This document shows, one piece after another, positions 43,036 through 52,273 of a stretch of 54,752 bases of DNA. The stretch is from Verrucomicrobiota bacterium. GTDB taxonomy: Bacteria; Chlamydiota; Chlamydiia; Chlamydiales; JAEYWL01. The notes under the pieces were generated by a model. The model did not search any database. It was not told where the DNA came from and saw only the letters and a list, made by a program, of their open reading frames with translations. The stretch lies in assembly GCA_023428915.1 (NCBI GenBank), contig JAEYWL010000047.1, positions 1-54,752 of the forward strand, given 5' to 3'. Both the position numbers and the translations under genes were made by a program. How positions within the stretch are numbered: the first letter of the stretch is position 1; the number at the start of each line of letters is the position of its first letter.

Positions 43036-43637
43036 GCTTTTGCTCCCATTAAGTACACAATAGTAAAAATGAAAATCCAGATTACATCCAGAAAGTGCCA
43101 AAATAAACTTAAGCAGGCAAGGCGCCTAAGGGTAGGCATTGTTAAGCCTCTAATGGCTACATGACCTAGCATGAAAAGGATCCAAAATAGGCCAAAGGTG
43201 ATATGCAATCCGTGAGTGCCGACTAATGTAAAGAAGGCAGAAAGAAATGCGCTTCTCTGCCAGCCGGCGCCTTCATTAACTAATTCATGAAACTCTTTTA
43301 ATTCCATGCCTAAAAAGCTAGCGCCAAGGATAAAGGTAATGGCAAAAAAAACAATTACCAGCCATTTACGTCCTTTATGAGCCTCCAGCATTGCCAGGCC
43401 GCAAGTAAAACTGCTGGTTAAGAGGATCATAGTTTCAATTAAGGCATGCGGCAGACTATAAATGTCTTGCGAGGTGGGCCCTCCAAAAGTATTGTGCTGT
43501 AAAGCTGCATAAGTGGCAAACAAAGTGGCAAACAAGATGCAGTCGGTCATGATATAAACCCAGAACCCGAAAAGCGTCTTGTCGTATACTTCCTGATCGA
43601 TATTATGATGACTTAAAGCGTCGGACTTGGTAGTCAT
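43032..43637 (-). CDS. cyoC: Cytochrome bo3 quinol oxidase subunit III
   Basis: The 201-residue heme-copper oxidase subunit III has five membrane segments with FGFWVYIMTDCILFATLFATY, GTHGLHITFGLFWILFML and FWHFLDVIWIFIFTIVYL. Its start overlaps the cyoB stop by 4 bases. Length is typical of the five-helix quinol-oxidase form. Confidence 0.94.
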   Translation of the reverse strand: MTTKSDALSHHNIDQEVYDKTLFGFWVYIMTDCILFATLFATYAALQHNTFGGPTSQDIYSLPHALIETMILLTSSFTCGLAMLEAHKGRKWLVIVFFAITFILGASFLGMELKEFHELVNEGAGWQRSAFLSAFFTLVGTHGLHITFGLFWILFMLGHVAIRGLTMPTLRRLACLSLFWHFLDVIWIFIFTIVYLMGAKA

Positions 43638-45613
43638 GCGTGTTTAGGCCTCTTATTTAATTCTTTTTCAATTCTTTCCACTTCAGCAGCGGGTACGTAA
43701 TAATCTGTATTGTCATCCGATAAGCGGATCAGCAGGCAGATTAGGCCGCCTATGAAGGACGCTGCAGCCAGCCACCAGATATACCAGATGAGCGCAAAAC
43801 CTAATAGCAGGCTTAAGCCCCCCATATAGAGGCCGATAGCGGAATTTTTGGGCATGTGGATGTCTTCGTATTTTTTTGGCGGTTCTTGCTGCTGCTTCAG
43901 TTGTTTCATTTCCCAGTAGGGGTCAATTTCATGGACAGTCGGGATAAAGGCAAAATTGTAAAATGGCGGAGGAGAAGCTACCGACCATTCCAATGTCCTG
44001 CCATTCCAAGGGTCTGCTCCCACGCGGTTTTGCCGGCGGTGCCTTACTCCGACGATAACCTGTAGCACTTGGCAAATGCCGCCTGCAATAATAACGACAA
44101 TGCCGAACAGGGCGATGGCAAATAACGGCTGCCATTCGGTTGAAGCTTCATAGTGGTTAAGGCGTCTTGTCGCTCCCATAAGCCCGAGAGTATATAATGG
44201 CATAAACGCCAGGAAAAATCCTGTGATCCAAAGCCAGAATGCCCATCTGCCTAGGCGTTCGTTTAATTTGTAGCCAATAAATTTGGGAAACCAATACGCC
44301 AAAGCTGAAAAAAGGCCAAACAGCACTCCGCCTATAACCATGGAATGGAAATGAGCTACTAAGAAGAGGCTGTTGTGCAATTGGAAATCTGCTCCGGGAA
44401 CGGAGAGCAATACCCCGGTCATGCCGCCTTGGGTGAAAATAACGATAAATCCCAAAAACCACAGCATAGGCCTTGAAAAGAAGACCCTGCCTCTAAACAT
44501 TGTGAAAAGCCAATTGAAAATTTTTACACCAGTTGGAATAGCGATAAGCATTGTCATAATGCCAAAAAAGGCGTTCACATTAGGGCTTGCCCCCATAGTA
44601 AAGAAGTGGTGCAGCCAGACAATAAAAGATAGGAAAGTAATGGCTGCCAAGGCCCAAACCATGGACTCATAGCCAAACAGGCGTTTATGGGAAAAAGTGG
44701 CCACAACTTCAGAAAATACCCCGAAAGCAGGCAATACTAAAATATAAACCTCTGGATGCCCCCAAGCCCAAATTAAGTTGATGTAGAGCATAGGGTTGCC
44801 GCCGTACCCGGCTGAAAAGAAATGCATGCCGAGATACCGGTCTAATGATAGCAGAGCCAATGTAACTGTTAAGATAGGAAAGGCAAACGCGACAAGGATC
44901 ATGCTATTTAAGGCACTCCAGGTAAAGAGCGGCATTTTCATAAAAGTCATGCCTGGACAGCGCATTTTAACGATGGTAACGATAAAGTTGATCCCGGACA
45001 TTAAACTCCCGATCCCGGCAATTTGCAAGCTCCAAATCCAATAGTCGACACCTACGCCCGGACTGTATTCTATTTCAGATAACGGCGGATATGCTAGCCA
45101 GCCTGTTGCTGCATACTTGCCGACAATAAGGGATAGATTAATTAGAAAAGCGCCCACGCTAAACAGCCAGAAGCTCAGCGAATTCATAAAAGGAAAAGCC
45201 ACATCCCTTGCTCCAATTTGCAAAGGCACAATCAAATTGAGCAAGCCGAATACAACCCCCATAGCCACAAAAAATATCATGGTGGCGCCATGGGCGCTGA
45301 ATATTTGCTGGAAGTGAGGGGAGGTAAGATAGCCGTGTGCTTCTCCTACCGAAAGCACCTGCTGGGCGCGGATCATCAAAGCATCGACTAGCCCTTTAAA
45401 TAACATTAACGAGGCTACAATAATGTACATCATCCCGATCTTTTTAGGGTCCAGGGAAGTGAGCCACTCCACCCAAAGCCAGCGCCAGCCCCGGTAATAG
45501 AACAATAAAAACAGTATAATACAGCCTGTAACGGCTATGCTAATGCCAGCTCCATTTTCAATGGCATCATGTTTAAATGCATCTAAGTCTAATCTTCCAA
45601 AAAGGTGACTCAT
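43634..45613 (-). CDS. cyoB: Cytochrome bo3 quinol oxidase subunit I
   Basis: The catalytic subunit (659 residues) reduces oxygen to water and pumps protons. Heme and copper ligands are in place: H108 (SAHGATMIFF), H286 and the cross-linked Y290 (WGHPEVYIL), H335 and H336 (WLHHFFTMG), H421 and H423 (AHFHSMVIGG). The sequence WAWGHPEVY marks an A-type oxidase with a full K-channel. It has 14-15 membrane segments and overlaps cyoA by 4 bases. Confidence 0.96.
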   Translation of the reverse strand: MSHLFGRLDLDAFKHDAIENGAGISIAVTGCIILFLLFYYRGWRWLWVEWLTSLDPKKIGMMYIIVASLMLFKGLVDALMIRAQQVLSVGEAHGYLTSPHFQQIFSAHGATMIFFVAMGVVFGLLNLIVPLQIGARDVAFPFMNSLSFWLFSVGAFLINLSLIVGKYAATGWLAYPPLSEIEYSPGVGVDYWIWSLQIAGIGSLMSGINFIVTIVKMRCPGMTFMKMPLFTWSALNSMILVAFAFPILTVTLALLSLDRYLGMHFFSAGYGGNPMLYINLIWAWGHPEVYILVLPAFGVFSEVVATFSHKRLFGYESMVWALAAITFLSFIVWLHHFFTMGASPNVNAFFGIMTMLIAIPTGVKIFNWLFTMFRGRVFFSRPMLWFLGFIVIFTQGGMTGVLLSVPGADFQLHNSLFLVAHFHSMVIGGVLFGLFSALAYWFPKFIGYKLNERLGRWAFWLWITGFFLAFMPLYTLGLMGATRRLNHYEASTEWQPLFAIALFGIVVIIAGGICQVLQVIVGVRHRRQNRVGADPWNGRTLEWSVASPPPFYNFAFIPTVHEIDPYWEMKQLKQQQEPPKKYEDIHMPKNSAIGLYMGGLSLLLGFALIWYIWWLAAASFIGGLICLLIRLSDDNTDYYVPAAEVERIEKELNKRPKHA

Positions 45614-46560
45614 AGGGGCCTCTTAGCATCGCTTTGATGAGTATCATGCTTCATATGCATATCCATTTGTTCTTCCGGCATCATGTACTTGTGAAGGATA
45701 TATTGGTAAAGATCGTTTTTCTTTAATGAGTAGATAGCAACAGGCTCATATTCGCTAGGCTTCTGCAATTGTTTATAGCTGGTTAAATCCAATGTTTTTT
45801 TAGAGCGCTGCGCTTCTTTTACCCAATTCTCAAATTCTTCTTTAGGGCTTGCCTTGACGTTGAAACTCATTCCGGCAAAGCCCTCGCCGCTAAAGTTTGC
45901 AGAGGAGCCTCGAAAGACGCCGACGACATGGGAAATTAAATACAGCTCAGTATTCATACCGGGCATGGCATAAATTTGCCCGCCTAAATCGGGTATCCAA
46001 AATGAGTTCATTGGCGCATCAGCTGTAATTTCAAAGTGTATGGACCTTTGTTCCGGTATCTGAAGATAATTTACGGTGGCGATATTTTGTTCCGGATAAA
46101 TGAACAACCATTTCCAATCCAAGGCTACAACTTGCACTTTTAACGGCTGCATGCCGCTTCCCAGAGGCTTATAAGGATCTAGTTCATGCGTGCTTTTCCA
46201 GGTTACAAAAGAGAGGAATATAATGATCAATAAGGGAAAGCCCCACCAGATACACTCAGCCATCGTGTCGTGGTTCCAATTGGGCATATATTCTGCGTCT
46301 TTATTTGTTGCCCTGTATCGATAGCTGATAGCAAATGTCATGATCAGTACGGGCACTATGACGATCAGCATTAAAATTGTAGCAATGTACATCAAGTCCC
46401 GTTCTTTAAGGGCGACGAGTCCTTTGGGGTCTAAAACTGCACTACCAACGCTGTAAATATATAAATAATAAAATAAAGCGATTGTAAGAAGGACTAGGAA
46501 CGTGATACCTATAATGGCTTTTGTTTTTTTGCTCATAAACATAATTTGATTTTTTTTCAT
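45610..46560 (-). CDS. cyoA: Cytochrome bo3 quinol oxidase subunit II
   Basis: The subunit has two N-terminal membrane helices and a periplasmic cupredoxin domain (VVALDWKWLFIYPEQ, NSFWIPDLGGQIYAMPGM). The CuA-binding cysteines are missing, as expected for a quinol rather than cytochrome c oxidase. I use the ATG at 46560; others at 46542 and 46536 are possible and none has a good ribosome binding site. No lipobox cysteine is seen, unlike E. coli CyoA. It is the first gene of the operon. Confidence 0.92.
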   Translation of the reverse strand: MKKNQIMFMSKKTKAIIGITFLVLLTIALFYYLYIYSVGSAVLDPKGLVALKERDLMYIATILMLIVIVPVLIMTFAISYRYRATNKDAEYMPNWNHDTMAECIWWGFPLLIIIFLSFVTWKSTHELDPYKPLGSGMQPLKVQVVALDWKWLFIYPEQNIATVNYLQIPEQRSIHFEITADAPMNSFWIPDLGGQIYAMPGMNTELYLISHVVGVFRGSSANFSGEGFAGMSFNVKASPKEEFENWVKEAQRSKKTLDLTSYKQLQKPSEYEPVAIYSLKKNDLYQYILHKYMMPEEQMDMHMKHDTHQSDAKRPL

Positions 46561-46614
46561 TTTGTACACAAAACCCAAGGGAATGTCTAGCTAAAAAAAA
46601 ACTATACCTTTTTT

Positions 46615-46654
46615 AACCCATGATTGGCCATGGATTAGGGCGCAATCATGGGTT
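46615..46654 (-). terminator. Terminator hairpin after the propeller-like gene
   Basis: AACCCATGATTG (46615-46626) and CAATCATGGGTT (46643-46654) form a perfect 12-base stem with a 16-base loop, between the end of the upstream minus-strand gene and cyoA. On the minus strand it is followed after a short gap by a run of nine T. It would separate that gene from the cyo operon. Confidence 0.6.
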
Positions 46655-46692
46655 TAAAATTTTCTTGAGTGTAGCTTCTTGTGCAATAAAGA

Positions 46693-48090
46693 TTATTTAG
46701 GGATTAGCTTCACTGTAAAAATATAGGGGGAGGCGGTTGAATCTGCCTGGGTTGCGGTATTAGGCAGGGTGCTCATAATGCCGCCAGCTATATATCCAAT
46801 TATGACTGGAGTTTTGGGGAGATTGTCGAACTGGATAGCATTATTTTGAAAGAGAGGCACATTGTATGCTGGAAAAAACTCAGCCTCAGCTCCAAACAGC
46901 AATTGGTTTCCGGGATTGGTGCCAGTAGATGCAATAAACGGGTATTCAGCATTCATCAGATGCTGCGTAAATTGCCCGTTTTTATCAATTTGAATGGTGG
47001 TAATTTGATTAATGAAAGGAAATTCCGAGTCTGTTTGAAATGCGCCGTTTGCGAAATACCCATAACTTATACCGCCGGGCAATACAATATAGTTAGTGTC
47101 CCGCTTCACAGAATATAAGCAAAATGCGGGGCAGTTATATTGATTCATTGCCTGCTTAAATGTAGCTGCTGCATCCGGGTCCGGTTCCGTACTTTCTCCA
47201 TCTGCTGTAATTAATATAGGAACAGTCCAAACACCGCTTTCTAGAGTAAATACTCCTGCTAATGCCACATAGCCGGGTTCTAATTTATGCAGTACTGGAA
47301 CTACATTTAAGTCGCGCCTCCTATAATCTGGATAGGTAATCGATGAAGCATGGGGGATGATTGCAAGGTGTCTGCCATCATCTTGCAGCCAAAATGGACG
47401 TATTTGCTCTGTATAGATCCCATTAGAATTTGGGACATACTTCCCAATAAAATTTTGCCCTAACATCAAAAGGAAAGGGTTATGTGGAGAAGCTCTATAA
47501 AGAAACCCTCCTGTAACTTGCAGCAATGGGTGAGATATTTGTCTAATGGCGCTTCTGGCGCCATTTTGCGCACCTGTATACACCCATGCCATGATTTTTT
47601 TAAGGTCTATTGCTGTCAAAGTGCTCTTGGTCCCAAAATCATTAGTGGCTGTATCTATGCCATAGCCGCCTACCATATATAATGTGCCTTGTATTTGAAA
47701 GCTTTGCGATGAAGTGACAGAAAGGGTGTCAATGGTTGCTTGCGATAAACCAGAACTTGGGTCTTTCAAATCCCTGCTTGCATAAGAACCTGTGGCAGGA
47801 TCAAAAATATATATTGTAGTATTTTGAAATTCAGGCGGAAAGTTATTGCCATTGTTGTCAAAGCCGTGCAGGCCATTTGTACGACCGGCTAAAAAAATCC
47901 AGCGATTTTTATAAATAGCCGATGCATAACTTTGGAGGCCAACTGGCAAGGAGAAGGGAATAGCTTCAAGCTGTAAAGTAAATGGCAGGCTATCTTCTGA
48001 TAGCACTGGACTTAAAGTGCCTGTTTGATTTTGTGCCACGGCAGCACTATTGATCAGCAATGCAGCCAGCAAGATATGAAAGAATTTCAT
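46693..48090 (-). CDS. Secreted beta-propeller-like protein, unknown
   Basis: From the ATG at 48090 the product has 465 residues and starts with a clear signal peptide (MKFFHILLAALLINSAAVAQ). The rest is beta-rich with repeated blocks that recall Kelch or galactose-oxidase propeller blades: YKNRWIFLAGRTNGLHG, FQIQGTLYMVGGYGID and YVALAGVFTLESGVWTVP. No catalytic site is evident. Upstream ATGs at 48150 and 48117 would put a charged extension before the signal peptide and are less likely. It is divergent from the next gene and separated from cyoA by a hairpin. It may be an exported or surface protein. Confidence 0.7.
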   Translation of the reverse strand: MKFFHILLAALLINSAAVAQNQTGTLSPVLSEDSLPFTLQLEAIPFSLPVGLQSYASAIYKNRWIFLAGRTNGLHGFDNNGNNFPPEFQNTTIYIFDPATGSYASRDLKDPSSGLSQATIDTLSVTSSQSFQIQGTLYMVGGYGIDTATNDFGTKSTLTAIDLKKIMAWVYTGAQNGARSAIRQISHPLLQVTGGFLYRASPHNPFLLMLGQNFIGKYVPNSNGIYTEQIRPFWLQDDGRHLAIIPHASSITYPDYRRRDLNVVPVLHKLEPGYVALAGVFTLESGVWTVPILITADGESTEPDPDAAATFKQAMNQYNCPAFCLYSVKRDTNYIVLPGGISYGYFANGAFQTDSEFPFINQITTIQIDKNGQFTQHLMNAEYPFIASTGTNPGNQLLFGAEAEFFPAYNVPLFQNNAIQFDNLPKTPVIIGYIAGGIMSTLPNTATQADSTASPYIFTVKLIPK

Positions 48091-48135
48091 AGAGTCTCTC
48101 AGAAAATGTTTAGGCATGGTTATTAACTTGATGTT

Positions 48136-48164
48136 TTGTAAAATAACCAACCCGATTCTATTAT
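48136..48164 (+). promoter_or_regulatory. Candidate promoter of the outer-membrane-type protein
   Basis: TTGTAA (48136-48141) and TATTAT (48159-48164) are separated by 17 bases, about 70 bases before the start at 48234. Both boxes match consensus at four or more of six positions. Confidence 0.4.
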
Positions 48165-48233
48165 AAAAGGATAAGATTGAAAATAAATGATAACATTAGG
48201 TAATTTCAACATTTATTTTTAGAGGGAAATTAA

Positions 48234-49091
48234 ATGAAAAAACTATTTGCAATTATTTTAATGGCTGTTTGTTTGGGCTCATCTCAAGCAGAATGCATCA
48301 ATATAGAACTGAATGCCTCTTATGACAATTTTAGGGGCATCCCTGATGGCAGCTGGAATGGCAATAATGGTGCTTTGCTATCCGGCAATGCTGCTGTATG
48401 CATTGCAGATATGTTCAGTGTACAAGCTGGAGGCAGTTATGGGTTATATAACTGGGATGGCCGCCAAAATTTAGTGTTTCGCAACCCTAAAGCCCTTCAA
48501 ACAGAATCATTTATCACGGCCGGAATTGCAACTTTAATTGGCCCTTTTAATTTAGGCCTTGTCTACGACAGGGTATTTACCCGCCATTTTGGCATTTATG
48601 ATCTTAGTCCCAGTTTCGATCAATTGCGTTTTCAGGCAGGTTATCAATTTTGCTGCGACGAGTTTGGCGTGTGGGGGACTGCACATTTAGAAACTAGCCA
48701 TAAAAATGCGCTTGGCTTGCCGATCTCTTATAGGGCCATTGATCAAATAAATTTGTTTTGGAGCCACTATTTTGATAATTGTGCCAAGACAACTTTATGG
48801 GCAGGATTGCCTTACCGCGATAGTTTAAGGTATGAACACCGGGCTGCAGGGGAATTTATACTTGGTTTTTCCGCCCGCGTTCCCTTGACCGACTGCTTAT
48901 ATTTAGATGGGCATGGAGCTTATATGAGAGCCAGGCAAGCTTCAGGAGCATTTCAAAGCTTGAACTATGCTGCCAATATCTGCATCGGGATCACTTACTT
49001 GTTTGATGGCTGCGGCTGCGAAGACTGTTCCATCTACATGCCTGTTGCCAATAACTCAAACTTCTTGATTGATACGAACTTGAACCAGTAA
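48234..49091 (+). CDS. Cysteine-containing outer-membrane-type protein
   Basis: The 285-residue product has a signal peptide (MKKLFAIILMAVCLGSSQA, predicted cut before EC) and then alternating beta-rich segments such as FSVQAGGSYGLYNW and FNLGLVYDRVFTRHFG, as in small outer-membrane barrels. Cysteines are frequent for an exported protein (FCCDEFG, DGCGCEDCS), which suits the disulfide-rolled outer membrane known in chlamydiae. AGAGGGA precedes the ATG. It may belong to a DUF6666-like group, but I am not sure. Confidence 0.65.
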   Translation: MKKLFAIILMAVCLGSSQAECINIELNASYDNFRGIPDGSWNGNNGALLSGNAAVCIADMFSVQAGGSYGLYNWDGRQNLVFRNPKALQTESFITAGIATLIGPFNLGLVYDRVFTRHFGIYDLSPSFDQLRFQAGYQFCCDEFGVWGTAHLETSHKNALGLPISYRAIDQINLFWSHYFDNCAKTTLWAGLPYRDSLRYEHRAAGEFILGFSARVPLTDCLYLDGHGAYMRARQASGAFQSLNYAANICIGITYLFDGCGCEDCSIYMPVANNSNFLIDTNLNQ

Positions 49092-49124
49092 TTTTGACTG
49101 CACTCGCAGAGGAGCTTAAAAGAC

Positions 49125-50726
49125 ATGCTCTTAACTTTAAATCGGATGCTTTTCTTTCTTTTAACAATATTGGTTTCATACTGCCCCCCTGCAGAGGCTT
49201 TGGATGAGCAAGCTCTTCCAAGGGTATTTGTAGGAATTGTTGTAAAAAACAACACCGGGACTTTGCCGTATTTTCTTAAAAGTATTGAAAACTGGGATTA
49301 CCCTAAACAGTTGCTGCAGCTCAATATCGATCTCTATACCGATGATCAAGAAGCTGTCGGGCTCATTCATGGCTGGATTCATGCACAAGGCAGTCGATAT
49401 GAAGAGATTGCTTGCCATATCCATCAGGCAGCGGACTATACGTATGCTTACAATGCACCAAAAAATAAAAAACTCGCTCAGATAAAAAACTCCTATTTAG
49501 CAGATGCTCAAGAAGGACATTACGAGTACTGCTTTATTGTTGAGTCTGATAATTTCGCTGCCCCCTTTACCCTAAAACATTTAATGGCAAAAAATGTAGA
49601 AGTGATAGCGCCGATGCTGCGCCCTATACCTGAATCCGATGATCCTTGCAGAAATTTTTTTGCAGACGTAACTCTGGAAGGCTATTACAAAGATCATCCC
49701 CATTATTATCCCATTGCTGAAAGGCAAAATATGGGCACATTTACAGTTCCATGCGTCTTTGGCTGTTATTTGATACATGCCAGCAGTTATCCTAAACTCT
49801 CTTTTGAAGGTATCGAAGGGGAATGGGACTTTCTTAGTTTTTCAAAAAGCGCGAGAAACAATAATGTGCAGCAGTATATTTGCAATGAAAGAGAGTTTGG
49901 TTCTTACCTGCATTTTTTGCGTGAAATGAGCAGCGCTAAGATTAAATCATTTGCATTAAAAAAGTGGGAAGCGGAAGTCAATAGCCAAACATTAGAAACT
50001 CTTTTTAGCACATACAAGAAAAATGATAAAAATCTCGAAAATTATTTAGCCATATTTCCTTTTCAGACATATGCCGTGTACCGCGTAAATAACAGCGAGC
50101 TTTTTTATGTAGATGAAATTTACGACCTCATCAAAAGTTTTTTCATTAAAAAGGGAAAAAAATGGGAAGAAGAAATTGAGCGTTTGATCCGGGCCTTTGC
50201 TAAACCCGCCACCACTTTAATTGATATAGGGGGGCATATTGGTACGCATACGATTACTCTTTCTAAAATTGCTGGAGAAGCTGGACAAGTGCATGTCTTT
50301 GAGCCCCAGGTTAAACTTTTTACAGAACTTGTTATCAATCTGCATCTGAATGATTGCCGCAATGTGACTTGTTATAGAAATGCCCTTGGCAGGGAAGAGA
50401 AAATGGTCAATATAGCCCAGGTTAGAGCAAATAATGAAGGCACAGGGTGTATTGTGAATGAACCAACGGGGCTTTTTGACGAAAAAGTAAAAATGACGCG
50501 TTTAGATGCTTTGAACTTGCAGAATGTCTCGTTAATAAAAATGGATGTGGAAGGTTACGAAATGGATGTGCTTAATGGAGCCTTGCAGGTGATTAAGCGC
50601 GATAAGCCCGTTATAATAATGGAAATATATGCAGGTTACCTAAATGAAAGAAGGCAGTATCTTGAAAATCTTGGCTATAGCTGCTTTCATATAGGCGGAG
50701 ACGATTATTTGTTTATGCCTAACTAG
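49125..50726 (+). CDS. Exported glycosyltransferase-like and FkbM methyltransferase fusion
   Basis: The 533-residue protein has an N-terminal hydrophobic segment (MLFFLLTILVSYCPPAEA), a domain at about 30-280 resembling collagen-type glycosyltransferases (VFVGIVVKNNTGTLPYFLKSI, with ESDNFAAPFTLKHL where a metal-binding acidic motif is expected), and an FkbM-type SAM methyltransferase at about 355-530 (TTLIDIGGHIGTHTITLSKI with G369-G370, VHVFEPQ, LIKMDVEGYEMDVLNGA). It starts 34 bases after the outer-membrane-type gene, with AGGAG upstream. The substrate could be a glycan or glycoprotein. A cytosolic SAM enzyme behind a signal-like segment is odd; the segment may instead be a membrane anchor. 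Confidence 0.72.
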   Translation: MLLTLNRMLFFLLTILVSYCPPAEALDEQALPRVFVGIVVKNNTGTLPYFLKSIENWDYPKQLLQLNIDLYTDDQEAVGLIHGWIHAQGSRYEEIACHIHQAADYTYAYNAPKNKKLAQIKNSYLADAQEGHYEYCFIVESDNFAAPFTLKHLMAKNVEVIAPMLRPIPESDDPCRNFFADVTLEGYYKDHPHYYPIAERQNMGTFTVPCVFGCYLIHASSYPKLSFEGIEGEWDFLSFSKSARNNNVQQYICNEREFGSYLHFLREMSSAKIKSFALKKWEAEVNSQTLETLFSTYKKNDKNLENYLAIFPFQTYAVYRVNNSELFYVDEIYDLIKSFFIKKGKKWEEEIERLIRAFAKPATTLIDIGGHIGTHTITLSKIAGEAGQVHVFEPQVKLFTELVINLHLNDCRNVTCYRNALGREEKMVNIAQVRANNEGTGCIVNEPTGLFDEKVKMTRLDALNLQNVSLIKMDVEGYEMDVLNGALQVIKRDKPVIIMEIYAGYLNERRQYLENLGYSCFHIGGDDYLFMPN

Positions 50727-50791
50727 AATGTGCTAAGATAGTTACTCACTATGCTGTTGGAGTATTAGAACCTTTATTTGCTTTACTTTAG

Positions 50792-50813
50792 GATGGACAG
50801 GTATAAGTCCATC
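50792..50813 (+). terminator. Possible terminator hairpin
   Basis: GATGGAC (50792-50798) and GTCCATC (50807-50813) form a seven-base stem followed by TTTAC, 66 bases after the fusion gene. The stem is short and the T-run weak. Confidence 0.35.
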
Positions 50814-50964
50814 TTTACAGCAATGCTTATTAGACATTTTTCAATAGACATCTTGCGAAATTAAATTTTGGAATGTGTAACCTAGACCTCTAACGAAGTA
50901 AATATGGGTTTGTAATTTTAAGTAATTTATTAATTTGCATTATAGTTAAGTTTTTTAATTTACA

Positions 50965-50993
50965 TTGTTATTTTTTAATAAATATGCTATAAT
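50965..50993 (+). promoter_or_regulatory. Near-consensus sigma70-type promoter
   Basis: TTGTTA (50965-50970) is followed after exactly 17 bases by TATAAT (50988-50993), with TGC just before the -10 box (extended -10). It lies 25 bases before the start at 51019 and shows that the open frame upstream of that start is not part of the gene. Confidence 0.65.
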
Positions 50994-51018
50994 TTTTTTT
51001 AGTGTTTGCTGGAGTGGT

Positions 51019-52131
51019 ATGTTTAATAAAATAGAATTCGTTTGTAATATTGGTGTTAATTCCTTAGAAAATATTGACCGTATTCTTGATAGTAATGAAC
51101 AAGATAAAGAAAAAGTTTGTGAAATTTTAATAGCTAACTACTCAAATTTTGGTCTTGAGCAAATCGAAGGCTATCTTGATATAGGAAATTTATTTAATAA
51201 AGTCTACCAAGGAAGTTTAGGTTTTAACACTTGTTCGGAAGTCATAAAAGCTCTTAACGATTATCAAATGGTGCTTAAAGATTCTCTTGCTGAATGCAAT
51301 AACTCTATAACAGCACTTTTTATGAGTGCTTTTAATTGTCATCTAGAGGCCTTGCAGTATAAACGGATTGGAAATCAAGCGCTCGCCATATCTGCAATGG
51401 CAAAGACAGGGGAAATAGCAAAACAAATAAATAGTAAATACGAAAGGTTAAGTAAAGAGTTTCTTTTGTTTGCGAATACAATACCTTCCATTATGCGCAG
51501 ATTACACAGTGATGAGCTGTTGATGTACAATAAGCAAAGAGAACTTAGACAAGCAAAAAAAAGTGCTTTAGATAACTCACTTGAGAAATCTTTTGAAACA
51601 GGTCTTTCTTTTTTAGGCAATGCTATTAAATCTTTAGGGCAGATTAATACATCTATGTTGAATGTGTATCGATTTGTTGCCAATATCTACATGGAGATGT
51701 TGACTAATCCAGTCTTAGCAGACACTGATCTAGTAGAAGTTCTAGAGAGTTCTGATTATCCAAGTGTTGTAGAAGAATTTTGCCAGCATTTAGAACAAGG
51801 GGAGCAAATTTTAGAGATAACTTCTTCTGATTTTTCGCCCAAGAAGAATATGGCTGAGGTGGTCGGTAATATGAAAACAGGCACCACCACAGTTATATCA
51901 GACCCATTACAGGGAAGTGTTTTTAAGTTATTTAAGGCCACGATTAGTAAAGGGATTGAACAAGAGTTTGAGCATTCGTATTTTAACTGGCTGGCTTTAG
52001 CAAAAATAAACCAAATTCTGGTAAATGCAATAGAGCAAGCACTTGTTATAGTTTCAGAAAATCAAAAAAACATCTTGCAAAATGAAAAAGTTCCCCTTGT
52101 AATTGCACTTCATAAGATCGCAGAATCATAA
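51019..52131 (+). CDS. Hypothetical helical protein (370 aa), unknown
   Basis: I chose the ATG at 51019 (GGAG eight bases before) over the longest frame, because the promoter lies inside that extension. The product has no signal peptide or membrane segment and is largely helical and charged (KQINSKYERLSKEFLLFANTI, MYNKQRELRQAKKSALDNSLE), with scattered cysteines. No family is recognised. It is transcribed alone from a strong promoter and is followed by palindromic repeat B. A cytosolic or secreted host-interaction protein is possible. Confidence 0.68.
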   Translation: MFNKIEFVCNIGVNSLENIDRILDSNEQDKEKVCEILIANYSNFGLEQIEGYLDIGNLFNKVYQGSLGFNTCSEVIKALNDYQMVLKDSLAECNNSITALFMSAFNCHLEALQYKRIGNQALAISAMAKTGEIAKQINSKYERLSKEFLLFANTIPSIMRRLHSDELLMYNKQRELRQAKKSALDNSLEKSFETGLSFLGNAIKSLGQINTSMLNVYRFVANIYMEMLTNPVLADTDLVEVLESSDYPSVVEEFCQHLEQGEQILEITSSDFSPKKNMAEVVGNMKTGTTTVISDPLQGSVFKLFKATISKGIEQEFEHSYFNWLALAKINQILVNAIEQALVIVSENQKNILQNEKVPLVIALHKIAES

Positions 52132-52159
52132 CCCTATTTTCACTATCATTTCATATTTA

Positions 52160-52273
52160 AATACTCCATTTGATCGCTAAAATTGCTCTTTATGCAGCTT
52201 GTCCGCAAAATTTTTCGAAAAAGCTGCTCAAAAATGCCTATTATTAACCAAAGCGAGTTTTGAAAGATCCCTA
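52160..52273. repeat. Palindromic repeat B, copy 2
   Basis: This segment is the reverse complement of repeat B at 14699-14828 with scattered differences: TCGCTAAAATTGC, the central AAAATTTTTCGAAAAAGCTGC and the end CCAAAGCGAGTTTTGAAAGA all match. It ends right at the stop of the next minus-strand gene, as copy 1 does for the multicopper oxidase gene. Confidence 0.75.

Noticed and set aside
50829..50870. Third copy of palindromic repeat B
   Set aside because: Only short pieces (AGACATTTTTCAA, AGACATCTT) match, too little to call a copy; mentioned only as a possible relic.
50965..51018. Longer N-terminus for the 370-residue protein
   Set aside because: It would begin on the -35 box of a near-consensus promoter, so transcripts cannot include it.
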